64,000 nucleotides of DNA, from assembly GCA_907164885.2 (NCBI GenBank), contig OU015493.1:220306781-220370780 (forward strand), written 5' to 3'. Below the pieces are notes generated by a model. It was not told the origin of the DNA. It was given only the letters and a program-made list of their open reading frames with translations, and did no database searches. Made by a program: the position numbers and the translations under genes. Shown here piece by piece: positions 1 through 11,376 of the stretch (positions are counted from its first letter, which is position 1; every line of letters starts with the position of its first letter). This stretch comes from Dolomedes plantarius. Taxonomy: Eukaryota; Arthropoda; Arachnida; Araneae; Dolomedidae.

Positions 1-555
1 TTAAATGTCTCCAATCGTTATATCCGTCAACAAATGCCCTAGAAAAAGTTTTAAATAATTTGCAAGGAAAACAAAATACACAATCTTTTAATTTAGAATA
101 CATTAGCCAAACTCAAGGAATTATTTCCCCGTTACTTAATTTTTTTAGAATAAATAGATGAGAAACCTCTGTTATCTTCATTCAAAGGAAAGTTTACATC
201 CGTTTCTGTAAGTTGGGTAGAGCCTAACTATACGAAAGTTAATTTAATTTTGTCAGATAGTACGGAAGGCAAACAGCTAGGACCCTTATAAACATCATCT
301 TTATAAGAAACATGAAGAATATCTTCACGGTTTCACTGATTTCAGGACTTGGTTCTGCAATTAAAACGTAATCTTTGGGGTTTGTGATTTCGGTCTCCGT
401 CACATTTGTATCTCTGGAACTTGATGGCGCCTCATGCGGTCTTGCTGGATTAAAAATGCTTTTAGTGAACCACAAGCCTTCTTTACTAATTCTTCTTTTT
501 CAAGTTTTCTTTTTCTGTTTTGGGTCCCAGAAATCTTTTTTTGATTAACAGACAT
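1..555 (-). pseudogene. hAT-like (ZMYM1/TTF zinc-finger) transposase, N-terminal fragment, broken
   Basis: Reading leftward from an ATG at 553-555, the translation opens with a basic segment containing SGTQNRKRKLEKEE, the usual start of the ZMYM1-like branch of hAT transposases. That frame stops after about 50 codons. Near the window edge (about 1-110) another stretch reads VYFVFPCKLF followed by GYNDWRHL, which matches the TTF-type zinc-finger region of the same family. The segment between is in broken frames. The catalytic RNase-H-like domain and the dimerisation region would lie beyond position 1. I infer a decayed transposon rather than a host gene because of the stops and the TE-rich setting. 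Family assignment rests on recalled motif resemblance. Confidence 0.55.
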
Positions 556-952
556 CTGCAAAAAAAATGAGGTTCTCAAGAACTTATAAAAAAAGGTGCA
601 ATGTAAGTTAAGCTGTTTCTCGATAAAGATTGAGTTTTGGGAAGATTGACTTTTGAAAAGAAACGTTCCAAATCGATTTTATTTTAATTTTGTTAATATT
701 TTAAATACAATTCTTCCTACGTTTACTTTAATAAAAAAAAATCGTATTTTCCCGATTTCTTACCCCGCATTCACATAAACCCGAGTCCGATTCGTAACCC
801 CCCCCCCTGAAATCTGACACCATTCACTTCACCACTCGCTTCCGTGGTGAACTCGTTATCCCCTCGTTCCATCTCCCCCAACTGAGTTGGGGAACACATT
901 TGGCTGGAAATTTGGCGATATTTTTTTTCTTGCGTACACAGGAGGCGAGCGG

Positions 953-953
<1 letters not shown>

Positions 954-1034
<81 letters not shown>

Positions 1035-1094
1035 CACACACATATATACATATACATACACAAACACATATATGTATATATATATATATATATA
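954..1094. repeat. (TA)n microsatellite with CA/TACA interruptions
   Basis: About 75 bp of pure TA is followed by TACACACA-type interruptions and a second TA tract. It ends exactly where the candidate solo LTR starts. Long Tyr-Ile reading frames here are artefacts of the repeat. Confidence 0.95.
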
Positions 1095-1713
1095 TGAATG
1101 TCGGACGATGATGCTTCACGCCCGATCGAGATATATCTTAATCCGAATATATCTTAACTTGAGAACCGTGATGCAGTCGGTGAACCGGTGGTGAGGACAC
1201 TCGTAATACCTTAAACTGTCTAAAAGGTAATAATTCAAACTTTAACAACACAAAGATCATTCGGTACTCTTTAATAAACATCTTTATTTAACTTCCAATT
1301 CATTACTCAGCTTCAAATCGTTATTATTACGCACCATTCCCATTTAGAATCGGTGCGCCTAACGGCACACGTCTGCTCCCTTTAAGTTACCATGGCTCTG
1401 AAGATCTTTGTTTCTAACCTTAAAACCAACTCTTAGTGACGCTCATTAATTATTTATTTCGTCATATCGAATGTTCTTTTCGCTGAACTCAGAAATTCCT
1501 TTCTTAGCGCCAGAATCAAGGCTACATCTACCTAAAATCCTCTCTGTGGTTCTTCGAAATTAAATCAAGCCGACTCATTAATTCTATTTTCACTGCAATA
1601 CATTATGCCGCTTATTTGAACTCCCAGACTTTTTAATTGTTAAACCCTATATTTTAATAACTAAAATCCCGTTTTAAGGTCGTGCGATCGCCCCCCATAT
1701 TTAACAGCCTTAC

Positions 1714-1714
<1 letters not shown>
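1095..1714 (-). mobile_element. candidate solo LTR (Ty3/gypsy family of this window)
   Basis: The block begins TGAATGTCGG and ends CCTTACA, so it has TG...CA ends, and each end abuts a (TA)n tract. It shares short words in the same order with the two confirmed LTR families further right: CTTCACGCCCG near the start, TGATGCAGTC about 100 bp in, and an AATAAA-type stretch after that. No coding region is seen. Orientation is given by analogy with those LTRs, which belong to minus-strand elements. It could instead be an unrelated TIR-less repeat. Alignment with 52783-53278 and 61902-62356 would settle it. Confidence 0.45.
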
Positions 1715-1794
<80 letters not shown>

Positions 1795-1806
1795 TATATA
1801 CACACA
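1715..1806. repeat. (TA)n microsatellite
   Basis: An almost pure TA tract ending in TACACACAC, directly flanking the candidate solo LTR. From 1807 to about 2050 I see no gene or element boundary. Confidence 0.95.
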
Positions 1807-2052
1807 CCTCAATAAAATTAGGGGAGCAAGCAAAGAAGTTAAGAAAACCGTGCGGGACAGCCCCGTATTGGCATAAAATGGATAGTACACGCGTATCAAT
1901 GCGCAATACAGAAAAAAAGACGTAAAAAAATTTTTAATTAGGCTTTAATTCTTTGAAAATATGGAAAAAACATGAAAAGATGATTTAGGGCAACAATTTG
2001 GTTACATGTAAACGATAAAAAAATGTATTGTTTTGAAATTATGCAAGATTTT

Positions 2053-3080
2053 TAATATGGCATGTGGTCTCCTCGAACAGCTAAGACTGCTGGACACCTG
2101 TTTTCCGTGGATGCGATGATGTTATCGATAAGACTTTGGGGAATACTGTTCCACTCCTCAAGAAGTGCAATCTCCAAGTCTCAGAGAGTAAAAGGAGGCC
2201 TTGGTCTCGCAGCAATGCGTCGTCCGAGCATGTCCCAAAGATGCTCGATTGGATTCAGGTCAGGAGAGCACGCTGGCCATTCCATACGCTGTATTGTTTG
2301 AGCTTCAAGTATGTTCTCCACAAGACGAGCTGTATGCGGTCTAGCATTATAATGCTTACAAACAAAGGAATCTCCAATGGCTGCAGCGTTAGGCATGACA
2401 TGAGGCCTCAGTATAGCGACTGCATACCTTCGGGTCGTCAAAGTACCATTTCGAATGATATCCAGATCCGTACGTCCACCTATGCTGATTCCACCCCATA
2501 CCATAAAACCAGCTCGTCTGTATTGTGACCTTTCACGAACGAATGTGGGGTAATTTCGAGTGCCCCTTTCCCTCCTTACCAAAGCACGTCGGGTGTCACA
2601 CTCCAGACTGAATCAGGACTCGTCTGTAAACATCACTTGGCTCCAATCATATTGCTCCCAATCTCGATGTTCAGTAGCCCATCTTTTCGGGCCGCAAGGT
2701 GGCGTGAGGTCAATGGAATGCAGACCATTGGCCTACGTTCATAGAGACCTCCCTGATGAAGCCTATTACGTAGTGTTTGGCTGGACACCTTTCGTCCTGT
2801 TGACAAGAGCAACTGTCTTTGCAGCTGAGTAGCATTGTCTGTTCTGTTTCAACGAGCTGTTAACAGTATATACCGGTCATCCGTTGCTGTACTGGCGCGT
2901 GGCCGACCTTGCCCTGGTCGACGTCTAACATTCCCTGTTTCTTGGAATCGATTCCACAGCCTTGCAACGACACTTCTGGCGACTCCAACAGCTTCCGCGA
3001 CACTACGTTGTTTTCCCGGATTCAAGTCTGCCTCTTATACGCCATGCCATGGATTCCGGCAAATCACGTTGTTGAGACAT
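2053..3080 (-). pseudogene. Tc1-like (DD34E) transposase relic
   Basis: The frame starts at an ATG at 3078-3080 (MSQQRDLPESMAW, a Tc1-type helix-turn-helix opening). The DESxF first-Asp region lies near 2610 and VWGGIS near 2490. The clearest piece is 2181-2582, with NARPHTARLV and WPACSPDLNPIEHLWD. Spacing from the second catalytic position to the last Glu is 34 residues, as in Tc1. The second catalytic Asp is replaced by Tyr (KHYNARPH). The C-terminus (VRGDHM) continues to about 2053 in another frame, and the 2583-3000 part is also frame-broken. No convincing terminal inverted repeats were found. It is an inactive relic that once cut and pasted its own element at TA sites. Confidence 0.8.
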
Positions 3081-3368
3081 TTTCAAGTCAAATTTTCTCA
3101 AAAAGAATAACTGAGCAATCGAATTTACAGTTAAGGCAGTGAAACGGACGTTCTGCAACATCCCGTTTTCCGCCCTTATGTTCTTTTTCTGGTTTTTGAC
3201 GTAATGAACTTTGATTTGCATAAGAAGTTTTCTTCTTCTGTTTCCCGATTGGCTTTAAATTATGGATGATTTATTTTGTTACTTATCGGTGTAAGTACTT
3301 GCGTAATTTCGTTAAAACTATGTGGTCCCCTAAATGTTTTGAGCATTGTATATACATTTATATATATA

Positions 3369-4569
3369 CACTCAAGAGCCAAAACATTATGACCACCCCT
3401 ACATTTTGCAATAAATTCGCCTGGATGACGTGGAAGGCACGTAATCAGGTGAAAGTGGTGTTTAACTGCTGCTGGAGAGTCTGAAGAATCATTTTTTCAC
3501 TTACTTCTGTGTGTGATGGGAGAGGCTCGGATCTAAGCGACTTTGATAGAGGGCAGATTGTAATGGCTCGAAGGCTCGGAACAAGTATTTCCGAAACTGC
3601 ACGACTCGTGTGTTGTTCGCGACCTACAGTTGTTAGTACTTATGCAAAGTGGATGAATGACGGAGAAACCAGCAGTAGAGGACATGGTGTTGGACGTCCA
3701 CACGCTATCAAAGAAAAAGGTCGTCGGAGACTGTCTCGCATGGTGAAGCAAAACAAGCTGAAAGCCCAATACATTGCAGGGCCAAGTAGAATAGTATCGC
3801 AGCACACTGTTCAGCGGACACTGTTGGATATGGGGCTACGCAGTAAACGTCCCACTCGTGTGCCTTTGCTGACCAAGCATCATCGCCAACTGCGCCTGTG
3901 CTGGTCCCGGGAACATCGCGACTGGTCCATGGATCAGTGGGAGAGAGTTGCCTTGTCAGATGAATCACGGTTTGTCATTCATCACGCCGATGGCCGTGTC
4001 AGGATACGCCGTCTTCAAGGCGAACTGTTGCTCCCTCAATGTACAGTAGGTCATACACAGGCCGGTGGTGGCGGTATTATGCTTTGGGGGACGTTCTCTT
4101 GGACGTCTCTGGAACCCTGTGGTTGTGGTAGAGCAGACCATGAATTCTACAGGGTATCTGAACATCATTGCGGACCAGTTGCAACCTTACATGGCCTCTG
4201 TTTTTCCAGCTGGAAATGGAATGTTCCAACAGGAAAACGCCCCGTGTCACAAGACTAAAATTGTGTTGGAGTGGTTCCAGGAACATGATGCTGAATTCCA
4301 GTTAATGTCCTGGCCGCCTAACACACCGGATCTCAATCCGATAGAACACATTTGGGATGTCATGGGACGGCAGCTCAGAATTCAAAGACCACCAATTCGC
4401 AATATCTTGGATTTGCGTGACCGTTGCTTAAACATCGGGTACAATCTGTCTCCGGCCATCTACCAAGGACTTGTGGCATCCATGCCAAGGCGGGTTGAAG
4501 CTGTGTTGCGAGCCAAAGGTGGGTCAACTCGTTATTGACAGGTGGTCATAATGTTTAGGCTCTTGAGTG
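3369..4569 (+). mobile_element. Tc1/mariner element with complete terminal inverted repeats, TA flanks
   Basis: The left end CACTCAAGAGCC...ATGACCACC (3369-3397) is matched inversely by 4541-4569 at 28 of 29 positions. TA dinucleotides flank both ends (3367-3368 and 4570-4571), giving a 1,201-bp element that carries one plus-strand transposase gene. The right end is only six bases (TATATA) from the next Tc1-type element at 4576. Ends and target duplication are direct sequence observations. Membership of Tc1/mariner follows from the transposase. Confidence 0.93.
3509..4538 (+). pseudogene. Tc1-family transposase, frameshifted, second catalytic Asp replaced
   Basis: This is the transposase of the 3369-4569 element. 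The N-terminal helix-turn-helix part (DFDRGQIVMARRLG, then VGRPHAIKEKGRRRLS) and the first catalytic Asp (LSDESRF) lie in one frame that runs to 4258. The second half is in the frame that ends at 4538 (FQQENAPCH, then PDLNPIEHIWD, ending GGSTRY). The shift lies at about 4090-4120. The second catalytic residue is Glu, not Asp, and 36 residues separate it from the final Glu. No ATG is found at the expected start: the first in-frame ATG is 3563, within the DNA-binding domain, so the true start may also be lost. I infer the copy is inactive. Confidence 0.9.
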
Positions 4570-4575
4570 TATATA

Positions 4576-5980
4576 CACTGCTGGCCATCCAAATTGCAAC
4601 ACCAAGAAAGACAAGAGATATCACAACAAAATTTATTTTGTAGATAACATGTTGACCAAGTATCAAATGATTAAATTTATAGACTTCTGTGAAGTGTGGT
4701 TCCTGCCAAAATCAGTAGCCAGAGTAGCCGCCATTGTTGGAGATCACCGCTGCCACACGCCTCGGCATTGATTCAAAGAGACTTTGGATGAGTTCTTGGG
4801 GTACAGCAGACCAAGCAACTTCCACACCTTGCCAAAGTTGATCTGCTGTGGCAGCTGGGGATGGAATCTGGGTCAATCGTAGAGCAACCATGGACCACAT
4901 GTTTTCTATCGGCGAAAGATCCGGAGAGCGAGGCGGCAGGGAAGCAATTCAATCTGGCGATTGACGAAGAACCGTTGGACAATGCGTGCCACGTGTGGTT
5001 GCGCATTATCCTGTTGAAATATGGCTGTGGGCAAGCCCTGAAGGTAAGGAAGGACAACTGGCTCCAACACCTCGGAGATGTAGCGCTGGCTGTTTAAAGT
5101 ACCGGCAATACATACTAGAGGTGTGCGAGAGTGATATCCAATACCGCCCCATACCATAATACCCGGTGCAGGACCAGTGTGGCGGTGCATAACGCAGCTG
5201 TTCGGCATCCTCTGTTCACGGTGTCTCTAGAATCGAATGTGCCCATCGTGGTGTTGCAGACAGAAGCGTGACTCGTCAGTAAAGACAATTTCATTCCATT
5301 CTGCCGTCCACATCCTTCTGTCATCGCACCATTGGCGGCGGAGACGTCTGTGGTTCTGCGTCAAGGGTAGACAAAGCAATGGACGTCTTGCGGACAGACC
5401 ACTCTGCTGTAAACGGCGTCGAATGGTACGCGCAGACACTGGATGATGCGTTACAGACTGTATGTGCTGTGCTATGGTTCGTGATGTGACTGAGCGATCC
5501 GTCACTGCCATGCGCACAATTTGCCTGTCATCACGTGAAGTGGTGCGCTGAAGTGGATGCGATCGAACACGCCGGTCCGTCGTACACTCCTGCATCCAAC
5601 GATCACATATCCGCATTACAGTTGTTTGGTTTCGTCCAACATGACAACCGATTTCCCTGAAAGATAATCCACAATCTCGGTAGGACACTATCCTTCCTCT
5701 GTCGAACTCGGATACTTGATCAAAAGATGATCGCTGTTTTCGACGAGGCATAATTGATCTTTTTGAAAAAAACACAAGAAACACACAATTGCCGAACTTG
5801 AAATCGTCGAAATCTACAAGCCTTAAATAGCGGTTTGAAGTGGCGCCACAGGCGCGCGTGATGTGCGTCTGCGCTGAAATTCTAATCATTTCCATATCTC
5901 ACCTCCGCTAATGCATGTTGTAAATTTCATGTTATTTGCATGTTTCCTTCAGGGTGTTGCATTTACAGTGGCCAGCAGTG
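4576..5980 (-). mobile_element. Tc1-family element B, copy 1
   Basis: The left end CACTGCTGGCCATCC and the right end GGCCAGCAGTG are inverted repeats, and the inner GGTGTTGCA is mirrored too. TA precedes the left end, but TC follows the right end, so the target duplication is damaged. A second copy with the same ends lies at 60388-61793. The two are close over their length, including outside the gene. The element carries a minus-strand transposase gene and sits in (TA)n DNA. Confidence 0.92.
4712..5751 (-). pseudogene. Tc1-family (DD34E) transposase, copy 1, one nonsense and one frameshift
   Basis: The gene starts MPRRKQRSSFDQ at an ATG at 5749-5751. Helix-turn-helix signatures (FREIGCHVGRNQTTVMR, then VSARTIRRRL) are followed by the first catalytic Asp in FTDESRF. 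A TAG at 5227-5229 sits where the sister copy has TGG (Trp). The frame resumes with IMVWGGIGYHS and QQDNAQPH (second Asp). A missing C near 4938 relative to the sister copy then shifts the frame before the SPIENMW region, which ends at 4712. Comparison with the 60388 copy shows that the two copies carry different lesions, so each decayed on its own. A frameshift-aware translation would confirm this. Confidence 0.88.
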
Positions 5981-6260
<280 letters not shown>

Positions 6261-6433
6261 CAGTGGAATCTCGATATATTGTTTTCAGATCCATCGTTTT
6301 TCCGTATGTGTCGTCCCTTTTATCCAGTTCCAACGATCCTATTGCTTTGTTATGTTTCCGCATCTATCGTTTTCCCGCATTTATTGTTCATTTCAATCGG
6401 TCCCTTGAAAAACGATAGATCGAGATTCCACTG
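6261..6433. mobile_element. pogo/Tigger-like MITE, 173 bp
   Basis: The ends CAGTGGAATCTCGAT and ATCGAGATTCCACTG are perfect 15-bp inverted repeats. Weaker mirror similarity continues inward (ATCGTTTTTC). TA flanks both sides (6259-6260 and 6434-6435). There is no coding capacity. CAGT ends with a TA duplication are typical of pogo-type non-autonomous elements. The parent transposase is not in the window. Confidence 0.85.
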
Positions 6434-6436
6434 TAT

Positions 6437-6484
<48 letters not shown>

Positions 6485-6502
6485 TGTATATATATATATA
6501 AG
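6434..6502. repeat. (TA)n microsatellite
   Basis: TA tract with one CTG interruption, immediately right of the MITE. Confidence 0.93.
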
Positions 6503-8221
6503 TTTTTTTTTGCCAAAAACAGCGATAATGATCAATGACTTTCTTCCGTGTCACATATTCCTTTCCGGTAACCATTTTCCTTTGATGTCTAGTTTGAAAA
6601 CCGCTCATTCGAGTTTCGCGTGAATAGGGGAGGCGAGCTCTTTTAAGTCGTAAAACTGTCAGCTGGGAACGTAATTGATGAGTGTCTACCTCCCGCTCGC
6701 CTCGCATAGCTCGGTCATGTGTGATCCCGCCATGAGAAAAATTACCAAATTTCACGCACCTGTTAAAAAAATAAGGTGTTGCAGTTCAAAAATTCAAATT
6801 TACACTAGTACCTGTAGTATATGCTTAACATTTGCAAAATAAAAAAAAGCATTTAAAATGGAATTAAGTAATGAATCCTAACTTTTTTTTGCAAAACAAG
6901 TATCAAACTATAAATGTATTATTTCAATTTGTAACCGCTAACCGTGCAAAAGAAAAACATTATCAAGTTTACTTACCGGGGAAATATTTTTATTGGTCAG
7001 CAATCACGAAATCGAGCACAACAATTAAGAGTCAAAAAGCTTTGTTTTTCAGTTGTTGAGATGGACACGTTCAAAATTAAAAAATATAGTGCAAATTTCC
7101 CCGGTCCGTGTATTTATAGGCTCACGGCATAAACGAGTATTTTCCTGCAACATGACAAAAACCACCCGCACCGACGCGATGCGACGAGATTTGATGGGAT
7201 GATGTGTTAAAACAAAAACAAACAATGTATTTCCCAACGGGTTGCGACGTGGAGTAGCGTTTTTAAAATCAATGTGGTTTTGTTTATTTCCAGTTATACT
7301 TGTAGAATGCATTTTTAAATCTAAGTAGTTACCTTGCATAATGATAATATTTTTATATTGATTATTTTACTAATAAATTAGTTTAAAAATGTTTTTTATC
7401 GGGGCGGCTGACTTGCCGTCTTGTGCCTTGCACCTCTGGCACCCGCGGGATCGAACGGCCCTGGAAACGTAAACCGAACAGGGGAAATCAACCTTCGTCT
7501 GATTTTGCAGGCATTGCTACGCAGCGCCTCTGTTAAGGTTTTTAATTGGTCGATACGAGAAAACGGAGGGGGGGGGGCGAAGTGATCAGACCAATTATAA
7601 CATCACTTTTCAGTTTAAATGCAGAATAGTAATACCTCGAGTACTGTAATCTTTCACGCGTACTATAAGTTTTAATATTTGACAACTGATTTTTTTCCTA
7701 AATAACTTGTCACGTATGCTTATATTTTTCAGTCAATAGATGTAATAATTGTAATGGCTTCAGTGTTGCGAACTGCTCCAAAATGCTTGTAGTTTCTCAA
7801 AAAAACATCGAATTCATGTATAGTCACCGCAACTTAAAATTTCAAAGAATTACCTACGCAAATCAACCGAAGAGGGATTGAATGAGTCAACATTAATTTC
7901 CATAATAAAGGTCGTTTCTAAAACATTAAATTTTAGAGTTGCAATCGAGCAACTTGCTGCAGTAATGGCTCGAAAAAAGAATTAGTAATTATATTTATCA
8001 CATCTAAAATTAAATTCAAATTTATTTACATTTTCCTTTTTTTAAAGTTCTGAAATTAACATTTTTTTAAATAAATAAAACTTCTTTTTTATGAAATTTC
8101 CCCCCCCCCTCACCAAATGGCCGTTATTCTATTAAATAGATTATTTCTAATGGTGATATAGTCATTATTTAGAGTAGCTCCAAAAATTTGCAAAGGCGCC
8201 TTTCTTACGGTGCTATAACAT
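6503..8221. other. no gene recognised; possible SINE-like patch
   Basis: Open frames here show no family signature. Around 7398-7470 a GC-richer stretch has GGGATCGAAC, which resembles an RNA polymerase III box B, but no clear box A, tail or target duplication was found. The rest is AT-rich with homopolymer runs (C9 near 8101). Confidence 0.3.
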
Positions 8222-9163
8222 ATACCAAATTCCCTAAACTCACCATCTTTTTTGCAGTAGTCAGCTGCCTCGTTGACGGAAGAAGGGCGAATGTAAGAGG
8301 CGCGAATGTGAGAACGGTCATTCGCGTCGATTCAGGAGCGTCACTAATGTCTCGCGAATGTCTTGCAGGTGCCGCTATCGCGAATGTGTAAATGCGGCAT
8401 GAAGTCTGAAACTTCCTTTGAACATTCATTACGAGGGATTGACCTCGCATGATAACCCAAGGGGGGAGTGGTACCCCTCGCATTGATGGGCGGTCCCATC
8501 ATAGTAATCAATCATCCCACCCCCCTCAACAGACGACAATTCAGCAAATTTTGGTATTTAAAATCTTTTTTTATCTACTATTTATAGCTACACAAAGGTT
8601 TATAAGGAAATAAAAAAGGTATTTTCAGATATCCTAAACTTTTTTGCAACTCGCTACAGGATTCATTTTGTAAATTTCGTCCACCAAAGGAACTTATGAT
8701 AGTTTAAATCATAGTATACCGCATTTTTACCGATAAATTTAAATTTTAAAATATTATTTCGATTTTTGTCAGAAAACAAAAAAATGTCCCGATTTGTAAA
8801 ATTTCTTTCTCTTTTATGGATTACAATTTTTAAATAAAAATCTTAGATTCGAAGTCGGTAATCCGTGGACAAATTTTCTCCATAGGTTAACATTGAGGTA
8901 ATCGAATCCTGTGCCTTAACACTGGTATAACTGCGTATATATAAATTATTTATAAGTTCCTGTCTCAATATAATTGAGATTATTTTAGTGATACAATTTT
9001 GGAGTAAAATCCATTCTGATTTCCAGTTTAGTTTTCACTAATTGAATTATATTTCTTTAATATAACAGCTTATTTCAGCTATGAATTATGTAATTCATGA
9101 GGTTTTCTTGATCCAATGTAGACAGTTTTTGTCTTTGGTGACTAGGTTATAGTTGAAATAGAT
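8222..9163. repeat. direct repeat, copy 1 (copy 2 at 10292-10965 plus 15757-16025)
   Basis: Copy 1 begins TACCAAATTCCCTAAAC and ends AGTTGAAATAGAT. The same sequence starts at 10292 and resumes after the inserted element at 15757, with scattered substitutions and small indels. Copy 1 preserves the uninterrupted site (AACATTGAGGTAATCG near 8890), so it serves as the empty site for the insertion in copy 2. Confidence 0.93.
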
Positions 9164-9420
9164 GGATTAGACTGCGTACACTTTCCTTCGTTGAAGGTGG
9201 TACAATCACTAGTATCTAAATTCCAAGACATATAAAATGGGATATTACGTAAAGCATCATGAATACCTGAACTAAACATTTGATTAGATGTCGATGGAGT
9301 AATGCCGTAATCAAAAGGTATAGCAAAAGCAGTAACATAGTAATTAAAAGAATTGAACTTGACATAGCGATAAACCTTCTTGTAATCAGTAAACAGTTGG
9401 GTATCTAAAGCACGGGGCAT
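9142..9420 (-). pseudogene. broken viral-unit ORF, possible capsid fragment
   Basis: A 92-residue minus-strand frame rich in aromatic and polar residues, with LFTDYKKVYRYVKF near its start. It lies within the 2,070-bp unit, downstream of the Rep-like region on the same strand. The segment F-x-DY-x6-Y is compatible with a jelly-roll capsid strand of small ssDNA viruses, but I cannot assign it on sequence alone. The last few codons fall in the part repeated at 16005-16025. It may be part of a longer frame: the codons upstream of its ATG stay open for a short way. Calling it capsid is a guess from its position in a Rep-bearing unit. Confidence 0.3.
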
Positions 9421-9523
9421 AACCTTTTCTTGAAAGTGCTTCAGATTTGAATCATTCCAAATGGATCAGTTGTTGGCTGTAAAATATAGTAATCGATATC
9501 TTTCAAAGTCACACGCATATGCT

Positions 9524-9844
9524 CTATATGTCGGTTTTTAAAGTTATTTTTTTTTCGCAGTCTTGATCATCTGAATCCAAAGGGACTGCGGAGTATCTCC
9601 TTCCGATAAGGCCGGTATCCTCGACGTGGAAGCCTCGCTGTCCTTCATCTCGTCTATACGTCCGTACGAGACAACGTCCACACAAGTCTTTCTCTCTCTC
9701 GGGATCTCGTGCACTAATAACACAGTAAGTTATAGTATCTGACACAGGTCTTTCTTCTCTTGGAGTAATAACGACAGGTTCGGACGTGAAATCATATCTA
9801 CTGAAGCGTGACAACAATGCGTTCAGTATTTCACCGTTGAACAC
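9524..9844 (-). other. unassigned ORF within the viral-like unit
   Basis: A 106-residue frame with an Arg/Asp/Glu-rich middle (REERPVSDTI, then DPEREKDLCGRC). It lies between the Rep-like region and the 9142-9420 frame on the same strand. No family is recognised. It may be a shadow or a decayed piece of either neighbour. Confidence 0.25.
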
Positions 9845-9954
9845 TGCCTCGATTCTGAAGTTACTAGTTACATATATTTTTTTTGAACGAATCTACATTG
9901 ATCCGCCCTTAATTTCTGATATAAATTCATATCTATCTGACCATATTTTTAAGA

Positions 9955-10400
9955 AATAGCCAAGCCATTGGTCATGGCATGGTTCGACGTCTGATATTAG
10001 GATGTTCTATTCCCCTCCCCATACCCATCGCACCACTTGTTCAGCGATTTATTATATACATCAGCTAGGGATCTAACGGCAAAATCTTTGCCTGAACGTG
10101 GAGGACCATTGATCCAAACTCCACATGAACCGTTTAACAATAGACAGTTAAACTTCTTTAACTAATCTAGAGTACTCTTGTATCTCAAATACAAACCAGG
10201 ATGATTGTCAGCTATCTCATCAATCTTGCCTTGCTTGGCGAAATTTATGCATTCTTTAAACTTATTACTAACGGTTGATGTAGATGGAAGAATACCAAAT
10301 TCCCTAAACTCACCATCTTTCTTGCAGTAGTCAGCTGCCTCGTTGACGGAAGAAGGGCGAATGTAAGAGGCGCGAATGTGAGAACGGTCATTCGCGTCGA
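9955..10400 (-). pseudogene. CRESS-virus-type replication initiator (Rep), broken
   Basis: Reading leftward from about 10400, the translation has HIRASY, then AADYCKKDGEF (10308-10338). YCKK is the catalytic Tyr/Lys motif III of HUH endonuclease Reps, which nick the origin for rolling-circle replication. A linker with FKECINFAKQGK follows, then a stop near 10160. The frame then resumes with GPPRSGKD (10084-10107), the Walker A of a superfamily-3 helicase, and KWCDGY (about 10021-10038). Frames upstream of about 10400 (HUH motifs I and II expected) are scrambled, and Walker B onward is not recognised. The order HUH motif III, linker, Walker A, KWxDGY is diagnostic of circular Rep-encoding ssDNA viruses. 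The copy is dead. Confidence 0.75.
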
Positions 10401-10977
10401 TGCAGGAGCGTCACTAATGTCTCGCGAATGTCTTGCAGGTGCCGCGATCGCGAATGTGTAAATGCGGCATGAAGTCTGAAACTTCCTTTGAACCTTCATT
10501 ACGAGGGATTGACCTCGCGTGATAACCCAAGGGGTGAGCGGTACCCCTCGCATTGATGGGCGGTCCCATCATAGTAATCAATCATCCCACCCCCCTCAAC
10601 AGACGATAATTCAGCAAATTTTGGTATTTAAAATCTTTTTTTATCTACTATTTATAGCTACATAAAGGTTTATAAGGAAATAAAAAAGGTATTTTCAGAT
10701 ATCCTAAACTTTTTTGCAACTCGCTACAGGATTCATTTATTAAATTTCGTCCACAAAGGAACTTATGATCGTTTAAATCATAATATACAGCATTTTTCCC
10801 GATAAATTTAAATTTTAAAATATTATTTCGATTTTTGTCAGAAAACAAAAAAATGTCCCGATTTGTAAAATTTCTTTCTCTTTAATGGATTACATTTTTT
10901 AAATAAAAATCTTAGAATCGAAGTCGGTAATCCGTGGACAAATTTTCTCCATAGGTTAACATTGACCCAAGTAACAC

Positions 10978-11345
10978 AAAACCGTTGGCAAGTCGTTGGC
11001 CAACCACTTTCGGGCATGGTTGGCCAACGGTGGTTTTTGGCCGTTGGCGCGAGGTTGGCCCAACGGTTGGCGTTCAGTTGGCCCAACGGTTGGCGTTCAG
11101 TTGGCCCAACGGTTGGCATTCAGTTGGCCCAACCATTGGATTTACAGGATTTGGCCGTTGGCGTTCTGTTGGCCCAACGGTGGGATTTGTAGGGAAACGG
11201 TTGGCGTTCTGTTGGCCCAACGGTTGGATTTGTAGGGAAACGGTTGGCGTTCTGTTGGCCCAACGGTTGGATTTAAATGATTTGGCCGTTGGCACGAGGT
11301 TGGTCAACAGTAGGCATTCAGTTGGCCCAACAGTCAACTTTGTAG
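10978..11345. repeat. left arm: tandem GTTGGCCCAACGGTTGG array
   Basis: About a dozen near-identical blocks combine CCGTTGGC, GTTGGCCCAAC and short spacers (GCATTCA, GGATTTGTAGGGAAA), with a period near 22 or 44 bp. Each block is itself near-palindromic, so the arm can fold both internally and with the right arm. Confidence 0.92.
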
Positions 11346-11376
11346 GTAAGCCTACATTAAATTTATTTAGGGCTAT

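Noticed and set aside
887..1119. Long Tyr-Ile open frames across TA tracts (also 1654-1906, 5911-6623, 60182-60478, 61703-61938)
   Set aside because: They are translations of (TA)n and (TACA)n repeats in every frame; no gene signal apart from the repeat.
2062..3142. Plus-strand frames opposite the Tc1 relic (and similar ones opposite 3509-4538, 4712-5751 and 60524-61562)
   Set aside because: Antisense shadows of transposase sequence; motifs are found only on the other strand.
7398..7560. tRNA gene or SINE near 7400
   Set aside because: Only a box B-like word is present; no cloverleaf, box A, tail or flanking duplication.
10978..11345. Regularly spaced repeats resembling a CRISPR array (also 15427-15750 and 37026-38892)
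   Set aside because: Spacers are repeated rather than unique, the arrays are inverted partners in transposon arms, and the genome is eukaryotic.
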